Of a stretch of 40,755 nucleotides of DNA, positions 23,635 through 31,858 are shown piece by piece (positions within the stretch are counted from its first letter, which is position 1; each line of letters starts with the position of its first letter). Source of the stretch: Rhodospirillales bacterium Ga0074136. GTDB lineage: Bacteria; Pseudomonadota; Alphaproteobacteria; Acetobacterales; Acetobacteraceae. Made by a program: the position numbers and the translations under genes. The DNA lies in NCBI GenBank assembly GCA_001464375.1, contig LNEW01000062.1:1-40755 (forward strand), in the 5' to 3' direction. The notes under the pieces were generated by a model. It did no database searches, was not told the origin of the DNA, and was given only the letters and a program-made list of their open reading frames with translations.

Positions 23635-25745
23635 GGCGTCTCCTCCTTGGCCAGTGTGGCGCGGGCATCCACGGCGATCGCGCCCTGCCCTGCCGCGCGC
23701 AGGATCAGCGGGTTGATGTCGAGCTCGACCAGGCGCGGCCCGAGATCAGTGGCGAGCCAGGACAGGCGCGACAACGCATCCGCCGCGGCTTCGATATCCG
23801 CGGGGCGGCCGCGCAGGCCGGCCAGCACGGGCGCGATGCGCAGCGCGTCGATCATCGCGCGCGCCTGCGGCACGCTGACGGGCGCCGGCGCCATGCGCAC
23901 ATCCTGCAAGACTTCGACCAGCACGCCGCCAGCACCCACCAGCACCATCGGGCCGAATTGCGGGTCGTGGGTGGCGCCGAGGAACAGTTCCGCCGCGCCG
24001 CGCGCCATCTCCTGGACCACGCAGCCTTCCGACCCGGGGCCGAGCCGCGCCGAGACTTCGCCGAAGGCCACGCGCAGCGCCTCGGCGTCGCGCAGGTCCA
24101 GCCGCACCAGGCCCGCGTCGCTCTTGTGCACCACCGCGCGGCTGACGCCCTTCAGGACGACCGGGTAGCCGATGGCCTCGGCCGCCGCGACGGCGTCGTG
24201 CACCGTGCGCGCCGGCATCTCGCGCGTGACCGGAATGCCGCAGGCGGCGACCAGGCGCTTCGCCTCGCCTTCGGTCAGCGCGCCAGTGGGCAGGTCCGGC
24301 AGCGGTGCCAGCCCGCCGGGGCGCACGGGCGGCGATGCCACGACGCGCCCCGCCGCCGCGGCATCCAGCGCACGGATCACCGACAGCGCGTCGCTCACCC
24401 GGTCGAAGAACGGGAAATCGGCTGCGCGCATCGCATCGCGCGACGCATCGCCCACCGCACCGGCAGCCATCACGTAGAACAGCGGCTTGCCGCCGGCGCG
24501 CGCCAGCGGCGGCAGCAGCGCCGCACGCCCCGCCATGTCCGGCTGCGTCGTCATCGGCACCGCCACGGCGCCGACATCCGGGTCCGCCATGAAGGCGCGG
24601 ATGCAATCGGCCAGCCCGTCGCCGCTGGTGCCTTCGTGGAAGGACCCGGTATCGACCGGCAAATGGATGTGGCTGTCGGGCATCCAGCGCGCCAGCACCG
24701 CGCGCGTGGCGTGCGCCATCGTCGCGAGCCGCAGCCCGTGGCCCGGCACCATGTCGGCGAAGGTCACGGTGCTGCCGCCCGAGGATGCGATCGGCGCCAG
24801 GCCCAGCCCCGGCGCCGGCAGCGGCGGCAGGCGCAGCGAGGCATCGGCGGCCAGCACCATCGCCTGCGGGTCCTCCATCACCACCGCGCCCTCGGCGCGG
24901 CAGGTGGCCTCGAAGGCGGCGAAGGCGCCGGCCAGGCTGGCGGTATGGCTGCGCGCGGCGGCCGCGCCCGCCTCGCTGCGCCCGGCCTTGACGATGAAGA
25001 CCGGCTTGCCGGCGGCGCGCGCCGCGCCCAGCAGCGCGCGGAAGCGGCGCGGGTCGCGCAGGCCTTCGATGTACAAGGCGATGGCGCGCGTGGCGTCGTC
25101 CGAGACCAGAAAGTCGAGGAAATCCTCCAGCGCCAGATCGGCCTGGTTGCCCACCGAGACGCAGCGGCTGAAGCGCGCGCCATGGTGATGCCCGAAGGAC
25201 AGCAGCGTGCCCATCAGCGCGCCGGACTGGCTGACCATGCCGATGCCGCCCGGGCGGTAGTCGTCCTCCTCCAGCGCAAGGGACGACGACAGCATGGCGC
25301 GATCGACCGGATTGAAGATGCCCAGGCAATTCGGCCCGACCAGGCGCATCCCCACGGCGCGCGCGATGGCCAGCACGCGGTCCTGCAACGCCGCGCCCGC
25401 CGGTCCGGCCTCGGCCAGCTTGCCGGTGATGACGATGCACGCCCCCACGCCGGCCGCGGCGCAATCGGTGATCTGCGCCTCCAGGGCCGAGGCCGGCACG
25501 GCGAGGATCGCGACAGCCGGCGGTTCGGGTGCCGCGGAAACACGCGGGAAGGCCGGCAACCCGCGAATGGTGGCGCGGTTCGGGTTGATCGGCACGATGC
25601 GGCCGGGAAACCCGTGCTTGAGCAGATAGTGGATGACCCGCCCGCCGAACTTCCCGACGTCGTCGGAGGCACCCACGACGGCCACCGACCGCGGCGCAAT
25701 GATGCGCGCGATGGGCAGGGGTCGTACGGCGTCCGCGTCCTCCAA
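23631..25745 (-). CDS. NDP-forming acyl-CoA synthetase (ACD/Pat-like)
   Basis: This roughly 704-residue protein combines a CoA-binding domain ('IIAPRSVAVVGASDDVGKFGG', 'NPNRATIRGLPAFP'), a succinyl-CoA-ligase-like middle ('GMVSQSGALMGTLLSFG', 'CVSVGNQADLALEDFLDFL') and a C-terminal ATP-grasp domain ('GIPVTREMPA', 'GYPVVLKGVSRAVVHKSDAG'). It forms acyl-CoA from acid, CoA and ATP with ADP and phosphate as products. I chose the TTG at 25745 because GGAGA lies six bases upstream and a promoter motif sits just beyond; the frame continues upstream without protein-like sequence. It heads the ligase-Bug-crotonase-racemase unit. It is a second, mechanistically different ligase beside the AMP-forming enzyme. 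Confidence 0.87.
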   Translation of the reverse strand: MEDADAVRPLPIARIIAPRSVAVVGASDDVGKFGGRVIHYLLKHGFPGRIVPINPNRATIRGLPAFPRVSAAPEPPAVAILAVPASALEAQITDCAAAGVGACIVITGKLAEAGPAGAALQDRVLAIARAVGMRLVGPNCLGIFNPVDRAMLSSSLALEEDDYRPGGIGMVSQSGALMGTLLSFGHHHGARFSRCVSVGNQADLALEDFLDFLVSDDATRAIALYIEGLRDPRRFRALLGAARAAGKPVFIVKAGRSEAGAAAARSHTASLAGAFAAFEATCRAEGAVVMEDPQAMVLAADASLRLPPLPAPGLGLAPIASSGGSTVTFADMVPGHGLRLATMAHATRAVLARWMPDSHIHLPVDTGSFHEGTSGDGLADCIRAFMADPDVGAVAVPMTTQPDMAGRAALLPPLARAGGKPLFYVMAAGAVGDASRDAMRAADFPFFDRVSDALSVIRALDAAAAGRVVASPPVRPGGLAPLPDLPTGALTEGEAKRLVAACGIPVTREMPARTVHDAVAAAEAIGYPVVLKGVSRAVVHKSDAGLVRLDLRDAEALRVAFGEVSARLGPGSEGCVVQEMARGAAELFLGATHDPQFGPMVLVGAGGVLVEVLQDVRMAPAPVSVPQARAMIDALRIAPVLAGLRGRPADIEAAADALSRLSWLATDLGPRLVELDINPLILRAAGQGAIAVDARATLAKEETP

Positions 25746-25770
25746 GGCCCGTCTCCATGCGCGGGGTGGC

Positions 25771-25802
25771 GACAGGCTAGGGCAGGACGGCGCCCGCGTC
25801 AG
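25771..25802 (-). promoter_or_regulatory. promoter before the NDP-forming ligase
   Basis: On the minus strand CTGACG is followed after 16 bases by CTAGCC (25780-25775) and TGTC. It lies in the 53-base gap after the MBL gene and overlaps its stop. The -10 ends 30 bases before the TTG start. Confidence 0.45.
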
Positions 25803-26671
25803 CCCACCGCCTCGGCACGGAAGCCATCGCCCCAGCGCGACAGCCGCGCGCGCGACGGCGAGGGGAAATGCGCGAAGCACAGCAGCGTGCGCGCCTCGCA
25901 GGCGCATTCCAGGACGCGCCGGCGCGTGACGGCGGCCTGCGCAGGGTCGAAATCGGCGCGCATCGAGATTTCCGGGTAGCGCGCCTGCAAGGGCGAATGG
26001 ATCAGGTCGCCGGTGAACAGCGCCTCGTGATCGCCGCGCCCGACGCGCAGCGCGACATGATGCGGCGTGTGGCCGGGCGTGGCTTCCAGGCGAATGGTGT
26101 CAGCGATGGCGTGGTCGTCGGCGACCATGTCCGCACGGCCCGCGGCGACGATGGGCAGCACGGAATCGACGAAGGGCAGCACGGGCGCGCGGGCATTCTC
26201 GGCGTTCCAATGCGCGAATTCCTGCGCCGAGAAGACATAGCGCGCCCTGGGGAAGGTCGGCACCCAGACGCCGTTCTCCAGCCGCGTGTTCCAGCCCACA
26301 TGGTCGACATGCATGTGCGTGCACATCACGATGTCGATGTCATCCACGCTGAGGCCCAGCGCAGCAAGGCCGCGCATGTAGCCCTGCCCGCGCAGCCGGT
26401 TCCAGAACGGATGCGCCGGCCGGTCCTTGTCGTTGCCCACGCAGGTATCCACCAGGATGGTGTGGTGTTTCGTGCGTACCACCCAGGACTGGATGGCGAG
26501 GACCAGTTTCCCGGTGACCGGATCGAGCGCGGCAGGCTCCAGCCAGGCCCGGTTCTCCTCGAGCACGTCCTTCGTCAGGGTCGGGAAGAAGGTGAGCGGG
26601 TCGAACAGCGGGCTCTCATCCTCGACGATGCGCTGCACCGTGATCTCACCCAGCGCGAAGCCCGTGGTCAT
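25799..26671 (-). CDS. MBL-fold metallo-hydrolase (lactonase-like)
   Basis: This 290-residue metallo-beta-lactamase-fold enzyme carries the zinc motif 'THMHVDHVGW' (H119, H121, D123, H124). A later His in 'ATPGHTPHHVALRVG', the bridging Asp in 'FTGDLIHSP' and a final His in 'CFAHFPSPSR' complete the dinuclear site. The layout fits the AiiA/AttM-type lactonases and related esterases. No signal peptide is seen, so it acts in the cytoplasm. Its ATG overlaps the MFS stop by four bases. A lactone taken up by the MFS protein and opened to a hydroxy acid for CoA activation is one reading of the context. Confidence 0.87.
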   Translation of the reverse strand: MTTGFALGEITVQRIVEDESPLFDPLTFFPTLTKDVLEENRAWLEPAALDPVTGKLVLAIQSWVVRTKHHTILVDTCVGNDKDRPAHPFWNRLRGQGYMRGLAALGLSVDDIDIVMCTHMHVDHVGWNTRLENGVWVPTFPRARYVFSAQEFAHWNAENARAPVLPFVDSVLPIVAAGRADMVADDHAIADTIRLEATPGHTPHHVALRVGRGDHEALFTGDLIHSPLQARYPEISMRADFDPAQAAVTRRRVLECACEARTLLCFAHFPSPSRARLSRWGDGFRAEAVG

Positions 26672-27873
26672 CGGTTGTCCTCCTCCCGTCCAGCACGCAG
26701 AAGCACCACGCCCACCACCAGCGCCGGCAGGCCGCAGGCGGCGAAGCCCAGGCCGTAGCTGCCGGTGGCGATCAGCACGCCGGAATAGACCAGCGGCAGG
26801 ATCAACCCGCCCAATTGCCCGAAGGACAGCACGCCGCCGGTCGCCGCCCCCGCCTGGCCGGGCAACGCAAGCCGCGCCGCCTCCGACAGCAGGATGCCGT
26901 GCCAGGACATGACGGTGGCGCTCAATATCGTCGCCACCACGCCGATCAGCAGCAGCGGCCAGGACGGGCCGAGCAGCGCCATCAGCGCCGAACCGGCCGC
27001 CATGCCCAGCGCCAGCCAGCACATCACGACCACCGGATCGACCCGCCCGCTGCCGAGCCAGCCCCAGAAGATGCGCCCCGGCACCGCGATGACCATGGCC
27101 ACCGAGAACACCAGCCCCGCCGCCACCAGCCCATGCCCGAGTTCCACCAGCGCCACCACGAAGTAGGAGGTGAACACCGTCTGCAGCCCGTTGAACGCGA
27201 AGCAGGCGAAGGACAGCCGCCGCAGGTCGGCCCGCGCCATGACGCTGAGTATGGTGGTGTGGAAATCCGACAGGCGGAAGGATTGCGTGGGCACGCGGTC
27301 GGCATCGAATTCCGCGCGCAGCGGTTCCAGCATCGCGGCGAAGACCAGGCAGGACAGCGCCGCGATCAGCAGCGCGCCGCGCCAGCCCGTCAGCCCGGTC
27401 AGCCACGGCCCCAGGATTCCGGCGATCAGCAGCCCCGCCGGCACCGCCGTCTGCTTGATGGAGAACACCAGCGGTGCCTGCCGCGGCGGCGAGTACCGCC
27501 CGAGCAGATGCGAACTGGCCGGCGTCGACATCGCCGCCGCGCCGCCGCCGATCACCGCCGAGACCAGGAACAGGAAGGCCGGCCCCGCCGTCGCGACCGC
27601 CATGCCGAGGCCGAGCAGCACCAGTGCCACCTGGCTCATGCGCATCGCGCCGTAGCGCAGGATGAACGACCCGCAGCCGAGCTGGAACAGCAGCGCCGAG
27701 AACGCCGCCGCCGCGACATAGATGCCCAGCCACGCCGGATCGATCGCGAGATCCGCCAGGATCGCCGGCGCGATGATCGGCGGCAGCGACCGCCCGAGCG
27801 TGGCGAAGGTCTGCTGCAGGAACATCGCCGACAGCACGATCAGCAGCAGCTTCGTCGGTCGTTCGGCGCGCAT
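26668..27873 (-). CDS. MFS transporter
   Basis: This 401-residue protein has about twelve membrane segments. It starts 'RPTKLLLIVLSAMFLQQTFAT' and has the loop 2-3 pattern 'GCGSFILRYGAMRMSQVAL', a weak form of the MFS signature. 'IKQTAVPAGLLIAGILGPWL' (an antiporter-motif-like helix 5) follows. It resembles organic-acid/oxalate or cyanate-type members. The ATG at 27873 follows a good promoter-like element and leads a two-gene unit with the MBL hydrolase. Import of the compound hydrolysed by its partner is likely, but export cannot be excluded. Confidence 0.87.
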   Translation of the reverse strand: MRAERPTKLLLIVLSAMFLQQTFATLGRSLPPIIAPAILADLAIDPAWLGIYVAAAAFSALLFQLGCGSFILRYGAMRMSQVALVLLGLGMAVATAGPAFLFLVSAVIGGGAAAMSTPASSHLLGRYSPPRQAPLVFSIKQTAVPAGLLIAGILGPWLTGLTGWRGALLIAALSCLVFAAMLEPLRAEFDADRVPTQSFRLSDFHTTILSVMARADLRRLSFACFAFNGLQTVFTSYFVVALVELGHGLVAAGLVFSVAMVIAVPGRIFWGWLGSGRVDPVVVMCWLALGMAAGSALMALLGPSWPLLLIGVVATILSATVMSWHGILLSEAARLALPGQAGAATGGVLSFGQLGGLILPLVYSGVLIATGSYGLGFAACGLPALVVGVVLLRAGREEDNR

Positions 27874-27899
27874 GATGCTCCGCGGCGGTGGCAGGATGC

Positions 27900-27932
27900 G
27901 CCACGATAGGCCTACCCGCCCCGACCTGCGAA
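27900..27932 (-). promoter_or_regulatory. promoter before the MFS-MBL unit
   Basis: On the minus strand TTCGCA is followed after 17 bases by CTATCG (27909-27904) and TGGC. The -10 ends 30 bases before the ATG at 27873. The -35 matches TTGACA at four of six positions. Confidence 0.45.
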
Positions 27933-27989
27933 GGGGCCGCCGGACGGCGCCGCTTGATCCGCGACAAGGCCGGGGGGCGCGAAGCGGTG

Positions 27990-27999
27990 CTAGCATGCC
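27990..27999 (+). promoter_or_regulatory. candidate -10-like element before the P1B-5 ATPase
   Basis: 'ctagcatgcc' lies about 30 bases upstream of the ATG at 28030 and matches the recurring motif. It is part of the palindrome tgctagca. No clear -35 is seen. Confidence 0.3.
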
Positions 28000-28029
28000 G
28001 CCGCGACATTCCCGGAGCACCCGCCGCCG

Positions 28030-30306
28030 ATGCGCCGCTACCTGCTCCTCGCCTGGGTGCTTGCCGGCCTGCTCGCCGGCATCGCGGCGCTGCTGGTCGG
28101 TCCACCCGGGCTTGCCACGTGGTTGTGGCGCGCCGCCGCGCTCCCGGTCGCGCTCCATGTCGCGGTGGGGCTGGTGCGTGCGCTGCTCGGCGGCCGGCTG
28201 GGCGTCGATGCGGTCGCGATCGCCGCCATCCTCGGTGCCGTCGCGCTGGACGAATCCGCCGCCGCCGCCGTGATCGCGCTGATGGTCGCCGGGGGCGAGG
28301 CGCTGGAATCCTGGGCCGAGGGCCGCGCCACGAGCGCGCTGACCGACCTCATGGCGCGCGCCCCGCGCCGCGCCGCGCGCATCGATGGCGATGCCATCGC
28401 CGAGATCGACGTGGCGGAGATCCGCCCGCAGGACCTGCTGCTGGTGCGCCCCGGCGAGACGGTTCCAGCCGACGGCACGCTGGAGGACGACTCCGCGACC
28501 CTCGACGAAAGCGCGCTGACCGGCGAGGCGCTGCCCGTCAGCCTGCGGCGCCACGCCGCGCTGCGCAGCGGTGGGGTGAATGCCGGCCCCGCCTTCCGCC
28601 TGCGCGCCACCCATGATGCCGCGGCCAGCACCTATGCCGCCATCCTGCGCCTGACGCAGGAGGCAGCCGCCGCGCGCGCGCCGCTCGCCCGCCTGGCGGA
28701 CCAGTGGGCGCTGGGCTTCGTCGCCGCCACCGCGGCCATCGCCGGCGGCGCCTGGGCCTTCTCCGGCGATCCGCTGCGCGCGCTGGCGGTGCTGGTGGTG
28801 GCCACGCCCTGCCCGCTTATCCTCGCCGCGCCGGTCGCGCTGATGGCAGGGATCGGGCGCGCGGCGCGGCGCGGCATCGTCGTCAAGGGCGGTGGCGCGC
28901 TCGAGCGCCTGGCGCGCATCCGCACGGTGCTGTTCGACAAGACCGGCACGCTCACGCCCGGCCATCCGCGCCTGGCGGCCATCGATGCCGACCCGGCGCT
29001 GGGGCGCGAAGGTGCGCTGAGGCTGGCGGCCGCGCTGGCGCAGGGGTCGACGCATCCGGTCTCCGCCGCGCTGGTCGCCGAGGCCGGCGCGCGCGGCATC
29101 GAGGTGCCGCTGCCGCAGGAGGTGGCCGAGATCGCCGGCGGTGGCGTCACCGGCATGGTGGAAGGCCGGTCGCTGATGCTGGGCGCGGAAGGCTTCCTGC
29201 GTGAGGCCGGCATCGACCCGCAGGCCGGCTTCGGCCTGGTCGCGCAGGTCGCGGCGGCGGCGGGTTCGATCGCCTGGCTCGCCGTCGATGGCCGCGTCGC
29301 CGCCGCCTTCGTGATGGCGGACGGGATGCGGCAGGAAGCACCACGCGCGGTGCGGCGACTGCGCGCGCTCGGTATCGGGCGCATCGTGCTGGTCACCGGC
29401 GATCGCGCGGCGGCGGCGCAGTCGATCGGCCGCGCGCTGCGGCTCGATCAGGTCTTCGCCACCCAGTCGCCAGCCGACAAGATCGCGCTGGTGCGTCTGG
29501 AGGCCGGCGTCGCGCCGACCGCCATGGTCGGCGATGGCGTGAACGATGCACCGGCGCTGGCCGCCGCGGATGTCGGCATCGCCATGGGTGCGGCCGGCAC
29601 CGCCGCCGCGGCGCAGGCGGGGGATGTCGTGCTGCTGGTGGACCGCGTGGATCGCGTGCCGGAGGCCATCGCGATCGCGCGACGGTCGCGCAGTGTGGCC
29701 TTGCGGGCGATCGCGATCGGAATGGGGTTGTCGGGCATCGCCATGGCGGCCGCCGCCATCGGATGGCTCACGCCCCTGGCGGGTGCATTGGTGCAGGAGG
29801 GGATCGACGTCTTCGCCATCCTGTATGCGCTGACCGCGCTGCGACCATCCCGCGACGAGCAGGGTGCCGCGGCATTGTCGGTGGAGTCCGGGCTCGACGA
29901 ACGCCGCCTGGAACATGCCGGGCTGCGCGACCTGGCCGAACACCTGCGCGTTGCCGGCGAGGCGATCGACACGTCATCCGCCGCGCCGGACCTGTCCGCC
30001 ATCGAGGCGCGGCTGCGCGGCGAATTGCTGCCGCACCAGCGCGAGGAGGAACGCGTGCTGTATCCCGAGGCGGCGGCGCGCCTGGGCGGCCAGGACCCGA
30101 TGGCGCCGCTGATCCGCATGCATGCGGAGATCGAGGCACAGGCCGAACGCGTGGCCGTGCTGCTGCGCCTGGGCGCGCAGCCTGACGGCTGGGCGTCGGC
30201 CGCGCCCGAACTGCGCCGCACCCTGTTCGCGCTGGAGGCGCTGCTGCGCCTGCACCTGAGCGTCGAGGAGGAGATGCTGGCCGGGCTGGAGGCGCCGGCA
30301 CGCTAG
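28030..30306 (+). CDS. P1B-5-type metal-transporting ATPase with C-terminal hemerythrin domain
   Basis: This 758-residue P-type ATPase keeps the actuator 'TGEA' (164-167, usually TGES), the phosphorylation motif 'DKTGTLTPG' (303-311), the HP locus (342-343) and 'GDGVNDAPAL'. The helix-4 metal motif is 'TPCP' (259-262) and the last helices carry 'QEGIDVFAILYALTALR' (Q589, D593). Both mark the P1B-5 subgroup, whose studied members (Nia) export Ni/Fe. No N-terminal metal-binding domain is present. Residues about 625-755 form a hemerythrin-like four-helix region with H638, 'HQREE' (H669, E673), H698 and 'HLSVEEE' (H742, E746/E747) as candidate diiron ligands. It stands alone on the plus strand, divergent from the MFS gene. 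Confidence 0.9.
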   Translation: MRRYLLLAWVLAGLLAGIAALLVGPPGLATWLWRAAALPVALHVAVGLVRALLGGRLGVDAVAIAAILGAVALDESAAAAVIALMVAGGEALESWAEGRATSALTDLMARAPRRAARIDGDAIAEIDVAEIRPQDLLLVRPGETVPADGTLEDDSATLDESALTGEALPVSLRRHAALRSGGVNAGPAFRLRATHDAAASTYAAILRLTQEAAAARAPLARLADQWALGFVAATAAIAGGAWAFSGDPLRALAVLVVATPCPLILAAPVALMAGIGRAARRGIVVKGGGALERLARIRTVLFDKTGTLTPGHPRLAAIDADPALGREGALRLAAALAQGSTHPVSAALVAEAGARGIEVPLPQEVAEIAGGGVTGMVEGRSLMLGAEGFLREAGIDPQAGFGLVAQVAAAAGSIAWLAVDGRVAAAFVMADGMRQEAPRAVRRLRALGIGRIVLVTGDRAAAAQSIGRALRLDQVFATQSPADKIALVRLEAGVAPTAMVGDGVNDAPALAAADVGIAMGAAGTAAAAQAGDVVLLVDRVDRVPEAIAIARRSRSVALRAIAIGMGLSGIAMAAAAIGWLTPLAGALVQEGIDVFAILYALTALRPSRDEQGAAALSVESGLDERRLEHAGLRDLAEHLRVAGEAIDTSSAAPDLSAIEARLRGELLPHQREEERVLYPEAAARLGGQDPMAPLIRMHAEIEAQAERVAVLLRLGAQPDGWASAAPELRRTLFALEALLRLHLSVEEEMLAGLEAPAR

Positions 30307-30376
30307 AGCCGCTTCCGTTCGTCCTCACTCACGGCTACGTCTCGGGACACTTGGTCTTGCGAGCATCGTCACCCGG

Positions 30377-31138
30377 TCAGTCTGGTCGGGATCTGCCCTG
30401 GCCCAGCCGTCGGCGATACAGCGCGATCAGCCTTTCCCAGTGACGTTCCGCCGCTGGCTTGTCGTAGCACCAGCGTTGCGGGAAGGCGAAGCCGTGATGG
30501 ACGCCGGGGTGGATTTCAAGTTCACCGGCGGCCCCCGATTCATCGAACTGCGCGCGCAGGTCAGCGACCATCGGCAGCGGCGCGAGTTCGTCGTGCTCGG
30601 CGCAGGAGATGTAGAGCTCGGCGCTGCCCTTCCCCAGCGTCAAATGCGGGCTTTCCTGCGCCTCGCTGACCAGCCACGTTCCGTAGAAGGACGCGGCCGC
30701 GGCGATGCGATCCGGATAGCGCGCGGCCGCGGCCAGCGCGTAGGGGCCGCTCATGCAGTAGCCATGCACGCCAACGGGTCCGGGCGTCGCGATGCCTGCG
30801 CGATCGAGGAAGGCGAGCATCGCCGCGACATCCTCCATCACCGGCGGGATCGTCATTCTCGTGCGGATGGCGCGCATGCGGTCGCGCTCGGGATCGCCCA
30901 TGGTCAGCACGCCGGGGCCGAACTTCGTGTCGCGCCCAGCGCGGTAGTACAGGTTGGGCAGCAGCACGCAGTATCCGCAGGTCGCGAGGCGCCGCGCCAT
31001 GTCGTGCAATTCCTCGCGGATGCCCGGCGCGTCCATCAGCATCAGCACCCCGGGGTGCGGGCAATCGCGTTCGGGGCGGACGATGAAGGTCTCCATGGCG
31101 CCGTCGCGCGTGGGGATGTCGGTGGTGGTCTCGATCAT
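30377..31138 (-). CDS. dienelactone hydrolase family protein
   Basis: This 253-residue alpha/beta hydrolase has the nucleophile elbow 'GYCMSG' with C128, and likely partners D183 in 'AEHDELAP' and H214/H215 in 'HPGVHHGFAFP'. That Cys-Asp-His set is the dienelactone hydrolase arrangement. Such enzymes open lactones from ring-cleavage routes; broader esterase activity is common. It is a cytoplasmic protein without a leader. GGGAGG lies about nine bases before the ATG. It is alone on its strand, between the metal ATPase (convergent) and the GST gene (divergent, 95-base gap). Confidence 0.88.
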   Translation of the reverse strand: MIETTTDIPTRDGAMETFIVRPERDCPHPGVLMLMDAPGIREELHDMARRLATCGYCVLLPNLYYRAGRDTKFGPGVLTMGDPERDRMRAIRTRMTIPPVMEDVAAMLAFLDRAGIATPGPVGVHGYCMSGPYALAAAARYPDRIAAAASFYGTWLVSEAQESPHLTLGKGSAELYISCAEHDELAPLPMVADLRAQFDESGAAGELEIHPGVHHGFAFPQRWCYDKPAAERHWERLIALYRRRLGQGRSRPD

Positions 31139-31156
31139 CGGCGTGTCCTCCCGTGC

Positions 31157-31166
31157 GTCAGGCTAC
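31157..31166 (-). promoter_or_regulatory. candidate -10-like element before the dienelactone hydrolase
   Basis: Minus-strand GTAGCCTGAC matches the recurring motif in the window. It ends about 18 bases before the ATG at 31138, which is close and leaves a very short leader. No -35 found. Confidence 0.25.
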
Positions 31167-31233
31167 CCGCCGCCTGGACGGATGGCGATGGGCGCGGGAT
31201 GCTGCGCCACCTGCATCGGAGGAAACGCAGCCC

Positions 31234-31824
31234 ATGAAGCTCGCCTATTCGCCCAACAGCCCGTATGTCCGGAAGTGCCATGTCTGCGCCATCCAGCGCG
31301 GCATCGAAGGGCGCTTCGAATACTGGACCATCGGCACGACCGACCCCGCGCTGGCGGCGGTGAACCCGCTGTCGAAGGTGCCGACCTTCATCACCGATGA
31401 CGGCATGGCACTGTATGACAGCCCGGTGATCTGCGAATTCCTCGACAGCATAGGGGATGCGCCGAAACTGATCCCCGCCCCCGGCCCGGCGCGCTGGCGG
31501 GCGCTGACGCTGGCCGCGCTGGGCGATGGGATCCTGGACGCCACGCAGCCGCGCCGGCGCGAGGTGGCGCTGCCGCAGGACGAGGGACGCCAGACCTACA
31601 TCGCCCAGCAGCAGCTGAAGGTGACGCGCGCGCTGGCGGTGCTGGAGAACGAGAGCCTCGGCATGCTGGAGACGATCGGCGACGTCGCCGTCGCCTGCGC
31701 GCTGGGCTACATCGATTTCCGCTACCCGCACGAGCCCTGGCGGCCGGGCCATCCGAAGCTGGAAGCCTGGTATGCCAAGGTCGCGGCGCTGCCGGCGATG
31801 GCGAAGACCGTCCCGCCGGGCTGA
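31234..31824 (+). CDS. glutathione S-transferase family protein
   Basis: This 196-residue protein has the thioredoxin-like GST N-terminal domain: 'LAYSPNSPYVRKCHVCAI' at the start, then 'NPLSKVPTFITDDGMALYDSPVICEFLD', in which the cis-Pro of 'KVPTF' and the 'DS' pair bind glutathione. The C-terminal helical domain follows with 'VACALGYIDFRY' and 'HPKLEAWYAKVAALPAM'. The ATG at 31234 is chosen because it starts the domain and GGAGG lies about 11 bases upstream. Its role may be conjugation or thiol-dependent cleavage. It is not clearly linked to its neighbours. Confidence 0.88.
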   Translation: MKLAYSPNSPYVRKCHVCAIQRGIEGRFEYWTIGTTDPALAAVNPLSKVPTFITDDGMALYDSPVICEFLDSIGDAPKLIPAPGPARWRALTLAALGDGILDATQPRRREVALPQDEGRQTYIAQQQLKVTRALAVLENESLGMLETIGDVAVACALGYIDFRYPHEPWRPGHPKLEAWYAKVAALPAMAKTVPPG

Positions 31825-31831
31825 AGGACGC

Positions 31832-31854
31832 CGGCGGCGCAGCACGCGCCGCCG
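31832..31854. terminator. GC-rich hairpin between convergent genes
   Basis: Nine-base arms (cggcggcgc / gcgccgccg) flank agcac in the 34-base gap between the GST and creatininase genes. The position and symmetry fit a bidirectional terminator. No T run follows, as is usual in very GC-rich genomes. Confidence 0.45.
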
Positions 31855-31858
31855 CGCA

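Noticed and set aside
23577..25979. 800-codon plus-strand frame antisense to the NDP-forming ligase
   Set aside because: No recognisable domain, composition typical of an antisense shadow, and the minus-strand gene is clear.
26668..29943. Apparent 1091-codon minus-strand protein joining the MFS gene to sequence opposite the metal ATPase
   Set aside because: Only the part from 27873 is protein-like. The upstream extension is antisense to the P1B-5 gene.
30307..30376. Terminator between the metal ATPase and the dienelactone hydrolase
   Set aside because: Only a five-base pairing (agccg/cggct) with a long loop could be found, which is too weak to report.
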